Assembly: GCF_001482405.1 (NCBI RefSeq)
Contig: NZ_LPXO01000008.1
Coordinates: 1-64,000, forward strand
DNA length: 64,000 nucleotides
Direction: 5' to 3'
Source of the DNA: Pseudoponticoccus marisrubri
GTDB lineage: Bacteria; Pseudomonadota; Alphaproteobacteria; Rhodobacterales; Rhodobacteraceae
Made by a program: the position numbers and the translations under genes. Shown here one piece after another: positions 8,832 to 16,739 of this stretch (within the stretch, counting starts at the first letter, position 1; each line of letters starts with the position of its first letter). A model generated the notes under the pieces. The model was not told the DNA's origin. It did no database searches and worked only from the letters and a program-made list of their open reading frames with translations.

Positions 8832-9949
8832 TGCAGGAGGCCGGGGCGCATTTCTACGATGGGCTCACCGCGGGGCGGCACGAGGTGCGTGTCGCCCTGT
8901 CCGGCGACCGGCAGGCGCTGCAGATCACCGGCGAGACCCTGCCCGAACCGCTGCGCTGGCCGCTGCAGGACCTGCGCGCCCTGACCGACACCTCGGATTC
9001 GGGCCGCCTGACCCTGACCCGGCTGGCCGAGACCGAGGACGAATCGCCCCGCGACCCGGCCCGGCTGGTGGTGCTCGACCCCGCGCTGATCGCCTGGCTC
9101 CGCCGCACCCGCCCGGCGCTGTTCCGCACCGACCTGCGCAAGGGCACGTTCCGGACCGTCGCCAAATATGCCGGCGGCGCGGTGGGCGCGGCGGCGCTGA
9201 TGCTGTTCGTGATCCTGCCCGCGCTGGCCAACACCATGGCCGCGATCATCCCGGTCGAGCGCGAGGTCGCCTTCGGCAAGACCGTCACCGCGCAGATGGA
9301 ACGCTTCCTCGGCGGCTCGCGGCTGGGTTCGCTGCGCTGCGACAACCCCGCCGGAGAGGCCGCGCTGGACGCCATGCTGCGGCGGCTGACCGCGGGGCGC
9401 GAGATGACCTACGAGGTCGAGCTGCAGGTCTTCGATCACCCGATGATCAATGCCTTCGCCGCGCCCGGCGGGCAGGTGGTCATCATCCGTGGGCTGCTGG
9501 ACGCGGCCGAAGGGCCCGACCAGGTGGCCGGCGTTCTGGCGCACGAGATCGCCCATGTGGAATCGCGCGACGCCACGCGCCACGCGCTGCGCGCCGCGGG
9601 CTCGGCCGGGATCCTGACCATGCTGATCGGCGATTTCACCGGCGCCGCCGCCGTGGCGGTGATGGGCGAACAGGTCCTGTCTTCGGCCTATTCGCGCAAG
9701 GCCGAGGCCGCGGCCGATGTCTTTGCGCTGGAGATGCTGGCCGAGGCGCGGGTCAGCGCCGAGGGCTTTGCCGCCTTCTTCGACCATATCGACGATCTCG
9801 AACGGGTCGAGATCCCCGAATACCTGGCCAGCCACCCGGTCACCGCCGAGCGCGCCGCGGCCGCGCGCGACTTCGCCGCCGGGCAGGAGGCCACCCGCCC
9901 GGTGCTGAACGCGGCCGAGTGGCAGGCCCTGCAGCGGATCTGCGACTGA
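8831..9949 (+). CDS. M48 family zinc metallopeptidase, membrane-anchored
   Basis: A 372-aa zinc protease. The metal-binding HEIAH motif is at residues 238-242 and the third ligand Glu is at about 292 in the motif EAAADVFALEML. One transmembrane helix (about residues 114-136) follows a roughly 110-residue N-terminal cytoplasmic domain, which places the catalytic part on the periplasmic side. This layout resembles BepA/LoiP-like M48 enzymes that handle membrane or outer-membrane proteins; the specific substrate is unknown. It is translationally coupled (one-base overlap) to the YjgN-like gene, and that gene pair is seen in many alphaproteobacteria. Confidence 0.9.
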   Translation: MQEAGAHFYDGLTAGRHEVRVALSGDRQALQITGETLPEPLRWPLQDLRALTDTSDSGRLTLTRLAETEDESPRDPARLVVLDPALIAWLRRTRPALFRTDLRKGTFRTVAKYAGGAVGAAALMLFVILPALANTMAAIIPVEREVAFGKTVTAQMERFLGGSRLGSLRCDNPAGEAALDAMLRRLTAGREMTYEVELQVFDHPMINAFAAPGGQVVIIRGLLDAAEGPDQVAGVLAHEIAHVESRDATRHALRAAGSAGILTMLIGDFTGAAAVAVMGEQVLSSAYSRKAEAAADVFALEMLAEARVSAEGFAAFFDHIDDLERVEIPEYLASHPVTAERAAAARDFAAGQEATRPVLNAAEWQALQRICD

Positions 9950-10027
9950 CCGGGGCGGCGCCGGTTTTTCCCGGAACGCGGCGTAGGTTGGCGCTAACGC
10001 GACGATTTTGCCCTGTTTCCCTTGCGG

Positions 10028-10047
10028 CCAGCGCGCTAAACCGCTGG
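10028..10047. promoter_or_regulatory. Short inverted repeat upstream of etfBA
   Basis: CCAGCG and CGCTGG flank an 8-base spacer (CGCTAAAC), centred about 63 bases upstream of the etfB ATG. It lies next to a possible -35 (TTGCGG at 10022-10027), so it is placed where a regulator could act. Six-base arms in GC-rich DNA can arise by chance. Confidence 0.3.
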
Positions 10048-10100
10048 TGTGAAAGACCGTGCAGGGGGGCGCCCTGCCCTGACCAAGGAGAGACACGCCG

Positions 10101-10859
10101 ATGAAGGTGCTCGTACCCGTCAAGCGCGTGATCGACTACAACGTGAAGGTCCGCGTGAAGGCGGATGGCAGCGGTGTCGATCTGGCGAACGTCAAGATGT
10201 CGATGAACCCGTTCGACGAGATCGCCGTGGAAGAGGCGATCCGCCTGAAGGAGGCCGGCAAGGCCGACGAGGTGATCGCCGTGTCGATCGGCGTCAAGCA
10301 GAGCCAGGAAACCCTGCGCACCGCGCTGGCCATGGGCGCCGACCGCGCGATCCTGGTCGTGGCTGCCGATGACGTGCACACCGATATCGAACCGCTCTCG
10401 GTCGCCAAGATCCTCGCCGCCATCGTCAAGGAAGAGGAGCCGGGCCTGGTGCTTTGCGGCAAGCAGGCGATCGACAACGACCTGGGCGCCACCGGCCAGA
10501 TGCTGAGCGCGCTGCTGGGCTGGAGCCAGGCCATGTATGCCAACAAGGTCGATGTCGAGGGCGACCACGCGGTCGTCACCCGCGAGGTCGATGGCGGGCT
10601 GCAGACCGTCAAGGTCAAGATGCCCACGATCGTCTCGACCGACCTGCGGCTGAACGAGCCGCGCTATGCGAGCCTGCCCAACATCATGAAGGCCAAGAAG
10701 AAGCCGCTGGATGAGAAGACGCCCGCCGATTACGGCGTCGATGTCAGCCCGCGGCTGGAAATCGTGAAGACCGGCGAGCCGCCCGTGCGCGCCGCCGGCG
10801 AGATGGTCGGCTCGGTCGACGAGCTGGTGTCCAAGCTGAAAGAAAAGGGGATCGTGTGA
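10101..10859 (+). CDS. etfB: Electron transfer flavoprotein subunit beta
   Basis: The 252-aa beta subunit of ETF, which binds AMP and, with EtfA, carries electrons from acyl-CoA and other dehydrogenases to ETF:quinone oxidoreductase in the cytoplasm. The N-terminus [16 protein letters not shown] and the block [17 protein letters not shown] are standard for group I ETFs, as is the [15 protein letters not shown] signature. An AAGGAGAGA ribosome-binding site precedes the ATG. It overlaps etfA by one base (TGATG), so subunit synthesis is coupled. A 3-hydroxybutyryl-CoA dehydrogenase gene lies about 1 kb downstream, which fits fatty-acid or polyhydroxyalkanoate metabolism. Confidence 0.96.
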   Translation: MKVLVPVKRVIDYNVKVRVKADGSGVDLANVKMSMNPFDEIAVEEAIRLKEAGKADEVIAVSIGVKQSQETLRTALAMGADRAILVVAADDVHTDIEPLSVAKILAAIVKEEEPGLVLCGKQAIDNDLGATGQMLSALLGWSQAMYANKVDVEGDHAVVTREVDGGLQTVKVKMPTIVSTDLRLNEPRYASLPNIMKAKKKPLDEKTPADYGVDVSPRLEIVKTGEPPVRAAGEMVGSVDELVSKLKEKGIV

Positions 10860-11785
10860 TGGCCGTGCTTCTGGTTGCCGAGATTACCGATGGCGCCCTG
10901 TCGATGGACGCCACCTCCAAGACCGTCACCGCGGCCAAGGCGCTGGGGGACGTGACCGTGCTGGCCTGCGGCGCCTCGGCCAAGGCCGCCGCCGAAGAGG
11001 CCGCCACGATCGAAGGCGTCTCCAAGGTGCTGCTGGCCGAGGATGAGCTCTACGGCCACCGCCTGGCCGAGCCGGTGGCGACGCTGATCGCCTCGCTCGC
11101 GGGGGAGTACAGCCACATTGTCGCCCCGGCCACCACGGATGCCAAGAACATCCTGCCGCGCGTCGCCGCGCTCTTGGACGTGATGGTGCTGACCGATGTG
11201 ACCGAGGTCGTGGATGCCGACACCTTCGTGCGCCCGATCTATGCCGGCAACGCGATGCAGACGGTGAAATCCTCCGATGCGAAGAAGGTCATCACCTTCC
11301 GCACCTCGACCTTCGACGCCGCCGGCACGGGCGGGTCGGCCGCGGTCGAGGAGATTGCCGCCGCAGACAATCCCGGCCTGTCGGAATGGGTCGAGGACAA
11401 GGTGGCCGAGAGCGACCGCCCCGAGCTGACCTCGGCCGGGATCGTCGTGTCGGGCGGCCGCGGCGTCGGCTCGGAAGAGGATTTCGCGCTGATCGAGAAG
11501 CTGGCCGACAAGCTGGGCGCCGCCGTCGGCGCGTCGCGTGCGGCAGTCGATTCCGGCTTCGCGCCGAATGACTGGCAGGTCGGCCAGACCGGCAAGGTCG
11601 TGGCGCCGGATCTCTACCTGGCCGTCGGCATCTCGGGCGCGATCCAGCACCTGGCCGGCATGAAGGACAGCAAGGTCATCGTGGCCATCAACAAGGACGA
11701 AGAGGCCCCGATCTTCCAGGTCGCCGATTACGGCCTGGTCGCGGACCTGTTCACCGCCGTGCCCGAGCTGACCGAGAAGCTCTGA
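10859..11785 (+). CDS. etfA: Electron transfer flavoprotein subunit alpha
   Basis: The 308-aa alpha subunit of ETF, which holds the redox-active FAD. The C-terminal FAD-binding domain is clear: a [12 protein letters not shown] loop, [15 protein letters not shown], and [17 protein letters not shown] near the end, which is the alpha-subunit signature. The start is the ATG at 10859 that overlaps the etfB stop; a GTG three bases upstream is also in frame but is less likely. A symmetric hairpin after the stop separates it from the convergent DUF6473 gene. Confidence 0.96.
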   Translation: MAVLLVAEITDGALSMDATSKTVTAAKALGDVTVLACGASAKAAAEEAATIEGVSKVLLAEDELYGHRLAEPVATLIASLAGEYSHIVAPATTDAKNILPRVAALLDVMVLTDVTEVVDADTFVRPIYAGNAMQTVKSSDAKKVITFRTSTFDAAGTGGSAAVEEIAAADNPGLSEWVEDKVAESDRPELTSAGIVVSGGRGVGSEEDFALIEKLADKLGAAVGASRAAVDSGFAPNDWQVGQTGKVVAPDLYLAVGISGAIQHLAGMKDSKVIVAINKDEEAPIFQVADYGLVADLFTAVPELTEKL

Positions 11786-11798
11786 GCCCGACATGCGC

Positions 11799-11820
11799 GG
11801 GATGGGGGCCACCCCATCCC
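11799..11820. terminator. Bidirectional hairpin between convergent genes
   Basis: A perfect 9-bp stem, GGGATGGGG and CCCCATCCC, encloses the loop GCCA, lying 13 bases past the etfA stop and 13 bases past the stop of the convergent gene. It is probably a shared terminator or 3'-end stabiliser. Confidence 0.65.
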
Positions 11821-11833
11821 GTCATCCCCCCGC

Positions 11834-12676
11834 TCAGGCGCAGCGGGACCGGCCGGTCAGCCGCGTCAGGCTGTCGGCCAGCGCCTCGGCCGCCTCTTCA
11901 TGGGCCAGCGGGCCCATCAGTTCCGCCGCCGCACACGCCTCGAAATCGCTGAACACCATGCCCGTCGTGCCCAGCGCCAGCGCGTGACGCGAGGCCGCGA
12001 CCTCGACCAGGTCGGCCACCCGCGGGCGCAGCGCCTCGACCATCGCGCGGGTCACGAAGAGCGGGTCATGTGCCCGGTCGTCGCCACTGGTCTCCGGCAC
12101 CGGGTGATCGGCGAACCACAGCAGCACCACCTGCCCGCGCAGCTGGGTCAGCAGGTGCTTCATCCGCGCCAGCCAGGCCATCTGCAACTCTTCCAGCACC
12201 GTGGCATAGCGCTCGGCCGAGACGGCGCGCAGCCGGCCCAGCATGTGACGCACGAAGTGGAACTCGGTGAAATCGACCTCGGGGTAGAGCGATTCCAGCC
12301 GTTCCGAGGCGCGCAGGAAACGGTCGTTGCGGCGCGGATGCACCGCGTAGAAGCGGTTCGACATGTTCTGCGCGCCCATGACCTGGACCACCTTGGCCTC
12401 GGCTTGGACGGCGAGGTCCAGCACCGACGGGTCGTGCAGGTACAGGTCGACGCCTGCATTCACCACGCCGAAATTCGCGCAGGCCAGCCCCAGCCGCCGC
12501 TCCAGCAATTCCGGGAACGGCGCCTCGATGAACCGGCCATAGGTCTCGGTCCCGCCAAGAAAGGCCAGGTACGGCCCGTCCAACGGGCGACGCGGCCCAC
12601 GGAACAGCACGCGCGACCGGCCGTACCGGCACGGATAATACTCCAGGGCGCCCTGCGCCCCGCCATGAATCGACAT
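11834..12676 (-). CDS. DUF6473 family protein, unknown function
   Basis: A 280-aa soluble protein. The N-terminal segment with [18 protein letters not shown] and [12 protein letters not shown] matches my memory of the DUF6473 family, which is common in Rhodobacteraceae. The GGTETYG loop and later WFADHP block are reminiscent of SGNH-type hydrolase or sulfotransferase-like folds, but I cannot assign catalytic residues. The ATG at 12674-12676 has a good GAGGTGG ribosome-binding site. It converges on etfA and is divergent from the hydroxybutyryl-CoA dehydrogenase gene, with about 180 bases of promoter region between. Confidence 0.75.
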   Translation of the reverse strand: MSIHGGAQGALEYYPCRYGRSRVLFRGPRRPLDGPYLAFLGGTETYGRFIEAPFPELLERRLGLACANFGVVNAGVDLYLHDPSVLDLAVQAEAKVVQVMGAQNMSNRFYAVHPRRNDRFLRASERLESLYPEVDFTEFHFVRHMLGRLRAVSAERYATVLEELQMAWLARMKHLLTQLRGQVVLLWFADHPVPETSGDDRAHDPLFVTRAMVEALRPRVADLVEVAASRHALALGTTGMVFSDFEACAAAELMGPLAHEEAAEALADSLTRLTGRSRCA

Positions 12677-12859
12677 GATCCCACCTCGAATGTCTCACCC
12701 GGACGGCAGTGTGCCGCCAACCCTTTGCCAAATCGCTAAACTTTCAATTCACGGCAGATTGCGTGCATTCCGCGCACCGCGCCCGGCAGGGCCTGAAAAC
12801 CGGTTCCAACCGCCCCGAAAGCGAATTAGGGTTGCGCGGCAGCAGGAATGAGGGACGGC

Positions 12860-13735
12860 ATGGAGATCAAGACGGTGGGCGTCGTGGGCGCCGGGCAGAT
12901 GGGCAACGGAATCGCCCATGTCATGGCACTGGCGGGCTACGAGGTGCGCCTGAACGACATCAGCCAGGACGCGCTGGACGACGCCGTGGCGCGCATCACG
13001 CAGAATCTCGACCGGCAGGTCAGCCGCGAGCGCATCAGCGCCGAGACGCGCGATGCCGCGCTGGCCCGCATCCGCACGACCGGCCAGCTGAAGGAGATCG
13101 CCGGCACCGACCTGGTGATCGAGGCCGCGACCGAGCGCGAGGACATCAAGCACAAGATCTTCGAGACGCTGCTGCCCGATCTCGGCCCCGACACGATCCT
13201 GACCTCGAACACCTCGTCGATCTCGATCACCCGGCTGGCCAGCCGCACCGACCGGCCCGAGCGCTTCATGGGGTTCCACTTCATGAACCCGGTCCCGGTG
13301 ATGCAGCTGGTCGAGCTGATCCGCGGCATCGCCACCAGCCAGGAGACCTACGAGGCCTGCCTGAAAGTGGTCGAGAACCTTGGCAAGACCGCCGCCAGCG
13401 CCGAGGATTTCCCCGCCTTCATCGTGAACCGCATCCTGATGCCGATGATCAACGAGGCGGTCTACACGCTGTATGAGGGTGTGGGCAACGTGAACTCGAT
13501 CGACCAGTCGATGAAGCTGGGCGCGAACCACCCGATGGGGCCGCTGGAACTGGCCGATTTCATCGGGCTGGACACCTGCCTTGCTATCATGAACGTGCTG
13601 CACGAGGGGCTGGCCGATACCAAGTACCGCCCCTGCCCGCTGCTGACGAAATATGTCGAAGCCGGCTGGCTGGGCCGCAAGACGCAGCGCGGCTTCTACG
13701 ACTATCGCGGCGAGACGCCGGTGCCGACACGCTGA
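12860..13735 (+). CDS. hbd: 3-hydroxybutyryl-CoA dehydrogenase
   Basis: The 291-aa enzyme interconverts acetoacetyl-CoA and 3-hydroxybutyryl-CoA with NAD(P). The Rossmann loop GAGQMG is at residues 10-15, the NTSSISIT segment follows the nucleotide domain, and the catalytic His is at about residue 140 in GFHFMNP. The C-terminal dimerisation domain has NHPMGPLELADFIGLDT. I chose ATG 12860 because AGGGA lies five bases upstream; an ATG at 12848 would add MRDG. It could serve butanoate, PHB or phenylacetate-type degradation. The nearby etfBA genes are consistent with acyl-CoA oxidation. Confidence 0.94.
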   Translation: MEIKTVGVVGAGQMGNGIAHVMALAGYEVRLNDISQDALDDAVARITQNLDRQVSRERISAETRDAALARIRTTGQLKEIAGTDLVIEAATEREDIKHKIFETLLPDLGPDTILTSNTSSISITRLASRTDRPERFMGFHFMNPVPVMQLVELIRGIATSQETYEACLKVVENLGKTAASAEDFPAFIVNRILMPMINEAVYTLYEGVGNVNSIDQSMKLGANHPMGPLELADFIGLDTCLAIMNVLHEGLADTKYRPCPLLTKYVEAGWLGRKTQRGFYDYRGETPVPTR

Positions 13736-13742
13736 GCCGCGC

Positions 13743-14621
13743 TCAGTCCTCGCGCAGGCTCAGCACCCGGTCGCGCAGCATCGAGACGAACTCGCGCTGC
13801 GTGCCGGTATAGGCCTTGACCTCTTCGGGGCTGAGCGGCTGTCCGACCACGGGTTTCTGCGGCCGGTTGCAGGCATGCACGACCTCGTGGATCAGCAGGC
13901 CCTGCCGCACCGTGGGCGACAGCTTGTTCGCGATCTGGTAGGCGCGGCTGTTCTGGCCGGGAAAGAAGATCGGCACCACCGTCGCGCCCGAGCGCTGGAT
14001 CATCTTGGCGGTGAACGGGTTCCAGCCCGCCTCGATCGCCGGGCCGAACCAGGTCTCGGACGAGGCGACCACGCCCGAGGGGAACAGCACGATCACGCCG
14101 CCGGCCTTGAGATGGTCCATGGCGCGGGCGCGCATCTCGAGGCTCTGCTCGCGGGCATCGGCCTCGTGCGGGAAGGGCACCGGGATCATGAAGGGCTCGA
14201 CCTCCCGCACGCCGGTCAGCAGCGAGCGGGTCAGGATCTTGTAGTCCGTGCGCACGCGCCCGATCAGGTCGGCCAGCACCATCCCGTCGACCAGCCCGTG
14301 CGGGTGGTTGGCGACGATGATGACCGGCCCCTCCTTGGGGATGCGCGCCACCTGGTCTGGCGGGGTGCGCAGGTCGATGCCCATGATGTCCAGCGCCTGG
14401 CGCCAGAAATCCTGCCCCTCGGCCGGGCCCATGCGTTCGAAGCGCCGCACCATGCGCAGCAGCGGGATCTTGCCCGTGAGCCATTCCAGCGTGCGGATCG
14501 TGTTGGCTTTCCACGGGTTGGTGAAGGTGTTGGCGTAGCTGACCTTGCGCTTGTCATAGGGCGCCTGCGCGGGCGCGGGGCGTGCGCGCTTCAGGGATGT
14601 CGACTGCGTACTCTCGACCAT
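13743..14621 (-). CDS. Lysophospholipid acyltransferase family protein (PlsC-like)
   Basis: A 292-aa acyltransferase. The catalytic motif is NHPHGLVDG at residues 105-113, a variant with five residues between His and Asp as in OlsA-like and related branches, and the FPSGVVAS segment is the second conserved block. It likely transfers an acyl chain onto a lysophospholipid or lyso-ornithine lipid at the inner membrane. The ATG at 14619-14621 was chosen because upstream codons run through low-complexity Arg-rich sequence. It is the last gene of the leftward unit that begins at chvI, 43 bases after HPr. Its stop lies seven bases from that of the convergent dehydrogenase gene. Confidence 0.85.
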   Translation of the reverse strand: MVESTQSTSLKRARPAPAQAPYDKRKVSYANTFTNPWKANTIRTLEWLTGKIPLLRMVRRFERMGPAEGQDFWRQALDIMGIDLRTPPDQVARIPKEGPVIIVANHPHGLVDGMVLADLIGRVRTDYKILTRSLLTGVREVEPFMIPVPFPHEADAREQSLEMRARAMDHLKAGGVIVLFPSGVVASSETWFGPAIEAGWNPFTAKMIQRSGATVVPIFFPGQNSRAYQIANKLSPTVRQGLLIHEVVHACNRPQKPVVGQPLSPEEVKAYTGTQREFVSMLRDRVLSLRED

Positions 14622-14664
14622 GCGCCTAGTATGTCCCGTTCCTGTCGCCGGCCCGCATGCGGGC

Positions 14665-14946
14665 CTAGCACGCCTCTCCGAACCGGTCCGCCACCAGCGC
14701 GGCCACCGCATCCGCCAGCGCCTCGGCATCCGGACCCGAGGTCTGGACCTCAATAGTGGTTCCTTTGGCGGCTGCCAACATCAAAAGCCCCATGATGCTG
14801 TCGCCGCTCGCGGACATGCCGTCGCGGGTGACCTCGGCGGTGGCGTCGAACCCCTCGACCACCTCGACGAACTTGGCCGAGGCACGCGCGTGCAGCCCCT
14901 TCTCGTTGACGATCTTCAACGCGCGGTGGGTAGGCGTATCACTCAT
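14665..14946 (-). CDS. ptsH: HPr-type phosphocarrier protein (NPr-like)
   Basis: A 93-aa phosphocarrier of the regulatory phosphotransferase chain. The phosphorylated His is residue 19 in GLHARASAKF, and the regulatory Ser, the target of HPr kinase, is residue 50 in GDSIMGLL. No sugar permease is nearby, so the chain probably has a regulatory rather than a transport role, as in other alphaproteobacteria. The gene sits 33 bases after the EIIA gene and 43 bases before the acyltransferase. Enzyme I is not in the window. Confidence 0.93.
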   Translation of the reverse strand: MSDTPTHRALKIVNEKGLHARASAKFVEVVEGFDATAEVTRDGMSASGDSIMGLLMLAAAKGTTIEVQTSGPDAEALADAVAALVADRFGEAC

Positions 14947-14979
14947 GAGACAAGTCTTTCTTCGCAGCCCGAAGCCCGG

Positions 14980-15378
14980 TCAGGAGCTTTCCGGCGGTAT
15001 GTTCTGGCTGTCAATGTATTTCCGCCCCGCCTCCATGGCCGAGCGGACCGCATCGGGCACCGCCAGCTGGCGGCTCTTGGCCAGCTTGATCAGCATCGGC
15101 AGGTTGGCGCCGTAGAGGATGCGCCGCCCCTCGGGCCGGCAGGCATCCAGCGACAGGTTCGAGGGCGAGCCGCCGAACATGTCGGTGACCACCACCACGC
15201 CCTGCCCGGTATCCACCGCATCCGCCGCGGCGGCGATCTCGGCCTTCTTGCGGCCGCGGTCGCAATCCGCCTCGATCGAGATCGCGGTCATGCCGGGCTG
15301 CACGCCCACGACATGTTCCACGGCCGCGAGGTATTCCCGTGCCAGGCCGCCATGCGCCACAATCACGATTCCGATCAC
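14980..15378 (-). CDS. PTS EIIA component, mannose (ManX) type
   Basis: A 132-aa EIIA domain of the mannose superfamily. The phosphoacceptor His is residue 9 in IVIVAHGGLA, and the TDMFGGSPSN loop is the second family signature. It accepts phosphate from HPr. Because EIIB, EIIC and EIID are absent, it is probably a sensor that reports the phosphorylation state to other proteins. Its ATG overlaps the rapZ stop by four bases (ATGA), showing translational coupling. In alphaproteobacteria this gene is usually found with hprK, HPr and chvGI, as here. Confidence 0.93.
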   Translation of the reverse strand: MIGIVIVAHGGLAREYLAAVEHVVGVQPGMTAISIEADCDRGRKKAEIAAAADAVDTGQGVVVVTDMFGGSPSNLSLDACRPEGRRILYGANLPMLIKLAKSRQLAVPDAVRSAMEAGRKYIDSQNIPPESS

Positions 15379-16304
15379 GCAACTGTCCTTCCAGAGGCGG
15401 AGGTCGCGACGGGGCCCGTCGGGCCGCCGATCCGCTCCAGTTCCCGATGCCTAATTGACACCCGCCACCCCTCCTGTGCAAGGGCACCGGCGATGATTTG
15501 CGCAAGGGCAACCGAGCGGTGCTTGCCCCCCGTACAGCCGAAGCCGATCGAGAAATGCGCCTTGCCCTCCTCGATGCAGCCGGGCAGCACGAAGAGGATC
15601 AGCTCCTGCACCCGCTCCTTGAAGCCGGGATAGCGCGGATCCTCCGAGATGTGCCGCGCCACGCGCGGGTCCAGCCCGGTGAGCGGGCGCAGCTCGGGCT
15701 GCCAATGCGGGTTGCGCAGGAAGCGGCAGTCGAAGGCCATGTCCAGACCCTGCGGCAGGCCGCGCTTGTAGGAAAAGGAGTGTATCGAGATCGCCATGCC
15801 CTGCCCGGTCGAGGAGGCGAACCAGCCCTCGACCTCGGCACGCAGCTCGTGCACCGTCAGCGCGCTGGTGTCGATCAGGATGTCGGCGCTGTGGCGCACG
15901 TCCTCGAGCAGGGCAAGCTCGCGCGCGATCCCGTCGGCCGGGGTCTCGTCGGGCGCCAGCGGGTGGCGCCGGCGGGTTTCCGAGTAGCGCCGCGCCAGCA
16001 CGTCCGGATCGCAATCGAGATAGAGCAGGTCCACGCTGAGCGAGCCCCGCTCGATCAGCATGGCGCGCAGTTCCAGAAGCCCCTCGGCGCTGAAATCGCG
16101 GTTGCGCACGTCGATCCCCAGCGCCAGCGGCCGGCCGGGCCGGTCGCCGCCCTCGGCCAGGCGCGGGATCAGCGTCAGCGGGATGTTGTCGATTGCCTCG
16201 TAGCCCAGGTCTTCCAGCGTGTTGATCGCAGTGGAGCGCCCGGCCCCCGAAGGGCCGGTGACAAGCACGACACGTTGGCTGGACCGCTCAGGCTGGGTCG
16301 TCAT
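15375..16304 (-). CDS. rapZ: RNase adapter protein RapZ
   Basis: A 309-aa nucleotide-binding protein; in enterobacteria RapZ guides RNase E to the small RNA GlmZ and so controls amino-sugar synthesis. The P-loop is GPSGAGRST at residues 17-25, with Arg where the classical Walker A has Lys; the DLGYEAIDNIPL stretch follows. The C-terminal domain shows HSFSYKRGLPQGLDMAFDCRFLRNPHW, broken here by reading as HSFSYKRG and then FDCRFLRNP, and the FGCTGGKHRSV loop. It overlaps hprK by 17 bases and the EIIA gene by four, so it is embedded in the PTS unit. Confidence 0.93.
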   Translation of the reverse strand: MTTQPERSSQRVVLVTGPSGAGRSTAINTLEDLGYEAIDNIPLTLIPRLAEGGDRPGRPLALGIDVRNRDFSAEGLLELRAMLIERGSLSVDLLYLDCDPDVLARRYSETRRRHPLAPDETPADGIARELALLEDVRHSADILIDTSALTVHELRAEVEGWFASSTGQGMAISIHSFSYKRGLPQGLDMAFDCRFLRNPHWQPELRPLTGLDPRVARHISEDPRYPGFKERVQELILFVLPGCIEEGKAHFSIGFGCTGGKHRSVALAQIIAGALAQEGWRVSIRHRELERIGGPTGPVATSASGRTVA

Positions 16305-16734
16305 CTCCGTCTCTCCGGTCGTATGTCAGATAATGGACGAGGCTTGCGGGAAAATAGGGAGACGCGGAGTTGTGAAGCAAGGGGAAGTCCAGCCCCAGCA
16401 CCCGATCGCTGCGCCGCCGTGGCAGCCGTGCCGCCTCCTCCCGGTCGAGGTCGAGGATCGCAACCAGCCGGGCCGGGCTGGCCACCGGCGCGTGCAGCAG
16501 GCCGAGGCCGCGCGCCTCGATGAGCCCGCGGATCGCCGGCGGCACGTCCAGCCAGACGGTGTTGGCCTTGCGGGTCAGAATTGTCCGGTCATCGGCCACC
16601 AGCGACGCGCCGCGGCACATCATCTCCAGCGCCAGCCCTGATTTTCCGCGCCCCGAGGCGCCGCGGATCAGCAGCGCGCGGCCGCCAACGGCGACCGAGG
16701 TCGCGTGCACGATCAGCGGCCCGGACGGCGGCAC
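16288..16734 (-). CDS. hprK: HPr kinase/phosphorylase, short alphaproteobacterial form
   Basis: A 148-aa protein that corresponds only to the C-terminal catalytic domain of HprK, the enzyme that phosphorylates and dephosphorylates the Ser of HPr. Walker A is GASGRGKS at residues 25-32, and LVADDRTIL carries the conserved acidic pair downstream. The roughly 130-residue N-terminal domain of the Firmicutes enzyme is missing, which is the usual state in alphaproteobacteria, so this is not a truncation artefact. It lies five bases after chvG and overlaps rapZ by 17 bases. Confidence 0.9.
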   Translation of the reverse strand: MPPSGPLIVHATSVAVGGRALLIRGASGRGKSGLALEMMCRGASLVADDRTILTRKANTVWLDVPPAIRGLIEARGLGLLHAPVASPARLVAILDLDREEAARLPRRRSDRVLGLDFPLLHNSASPYFPASLVHYLTYDRRDGDDDPA

Positions 16735-16739
16735 CGGGT

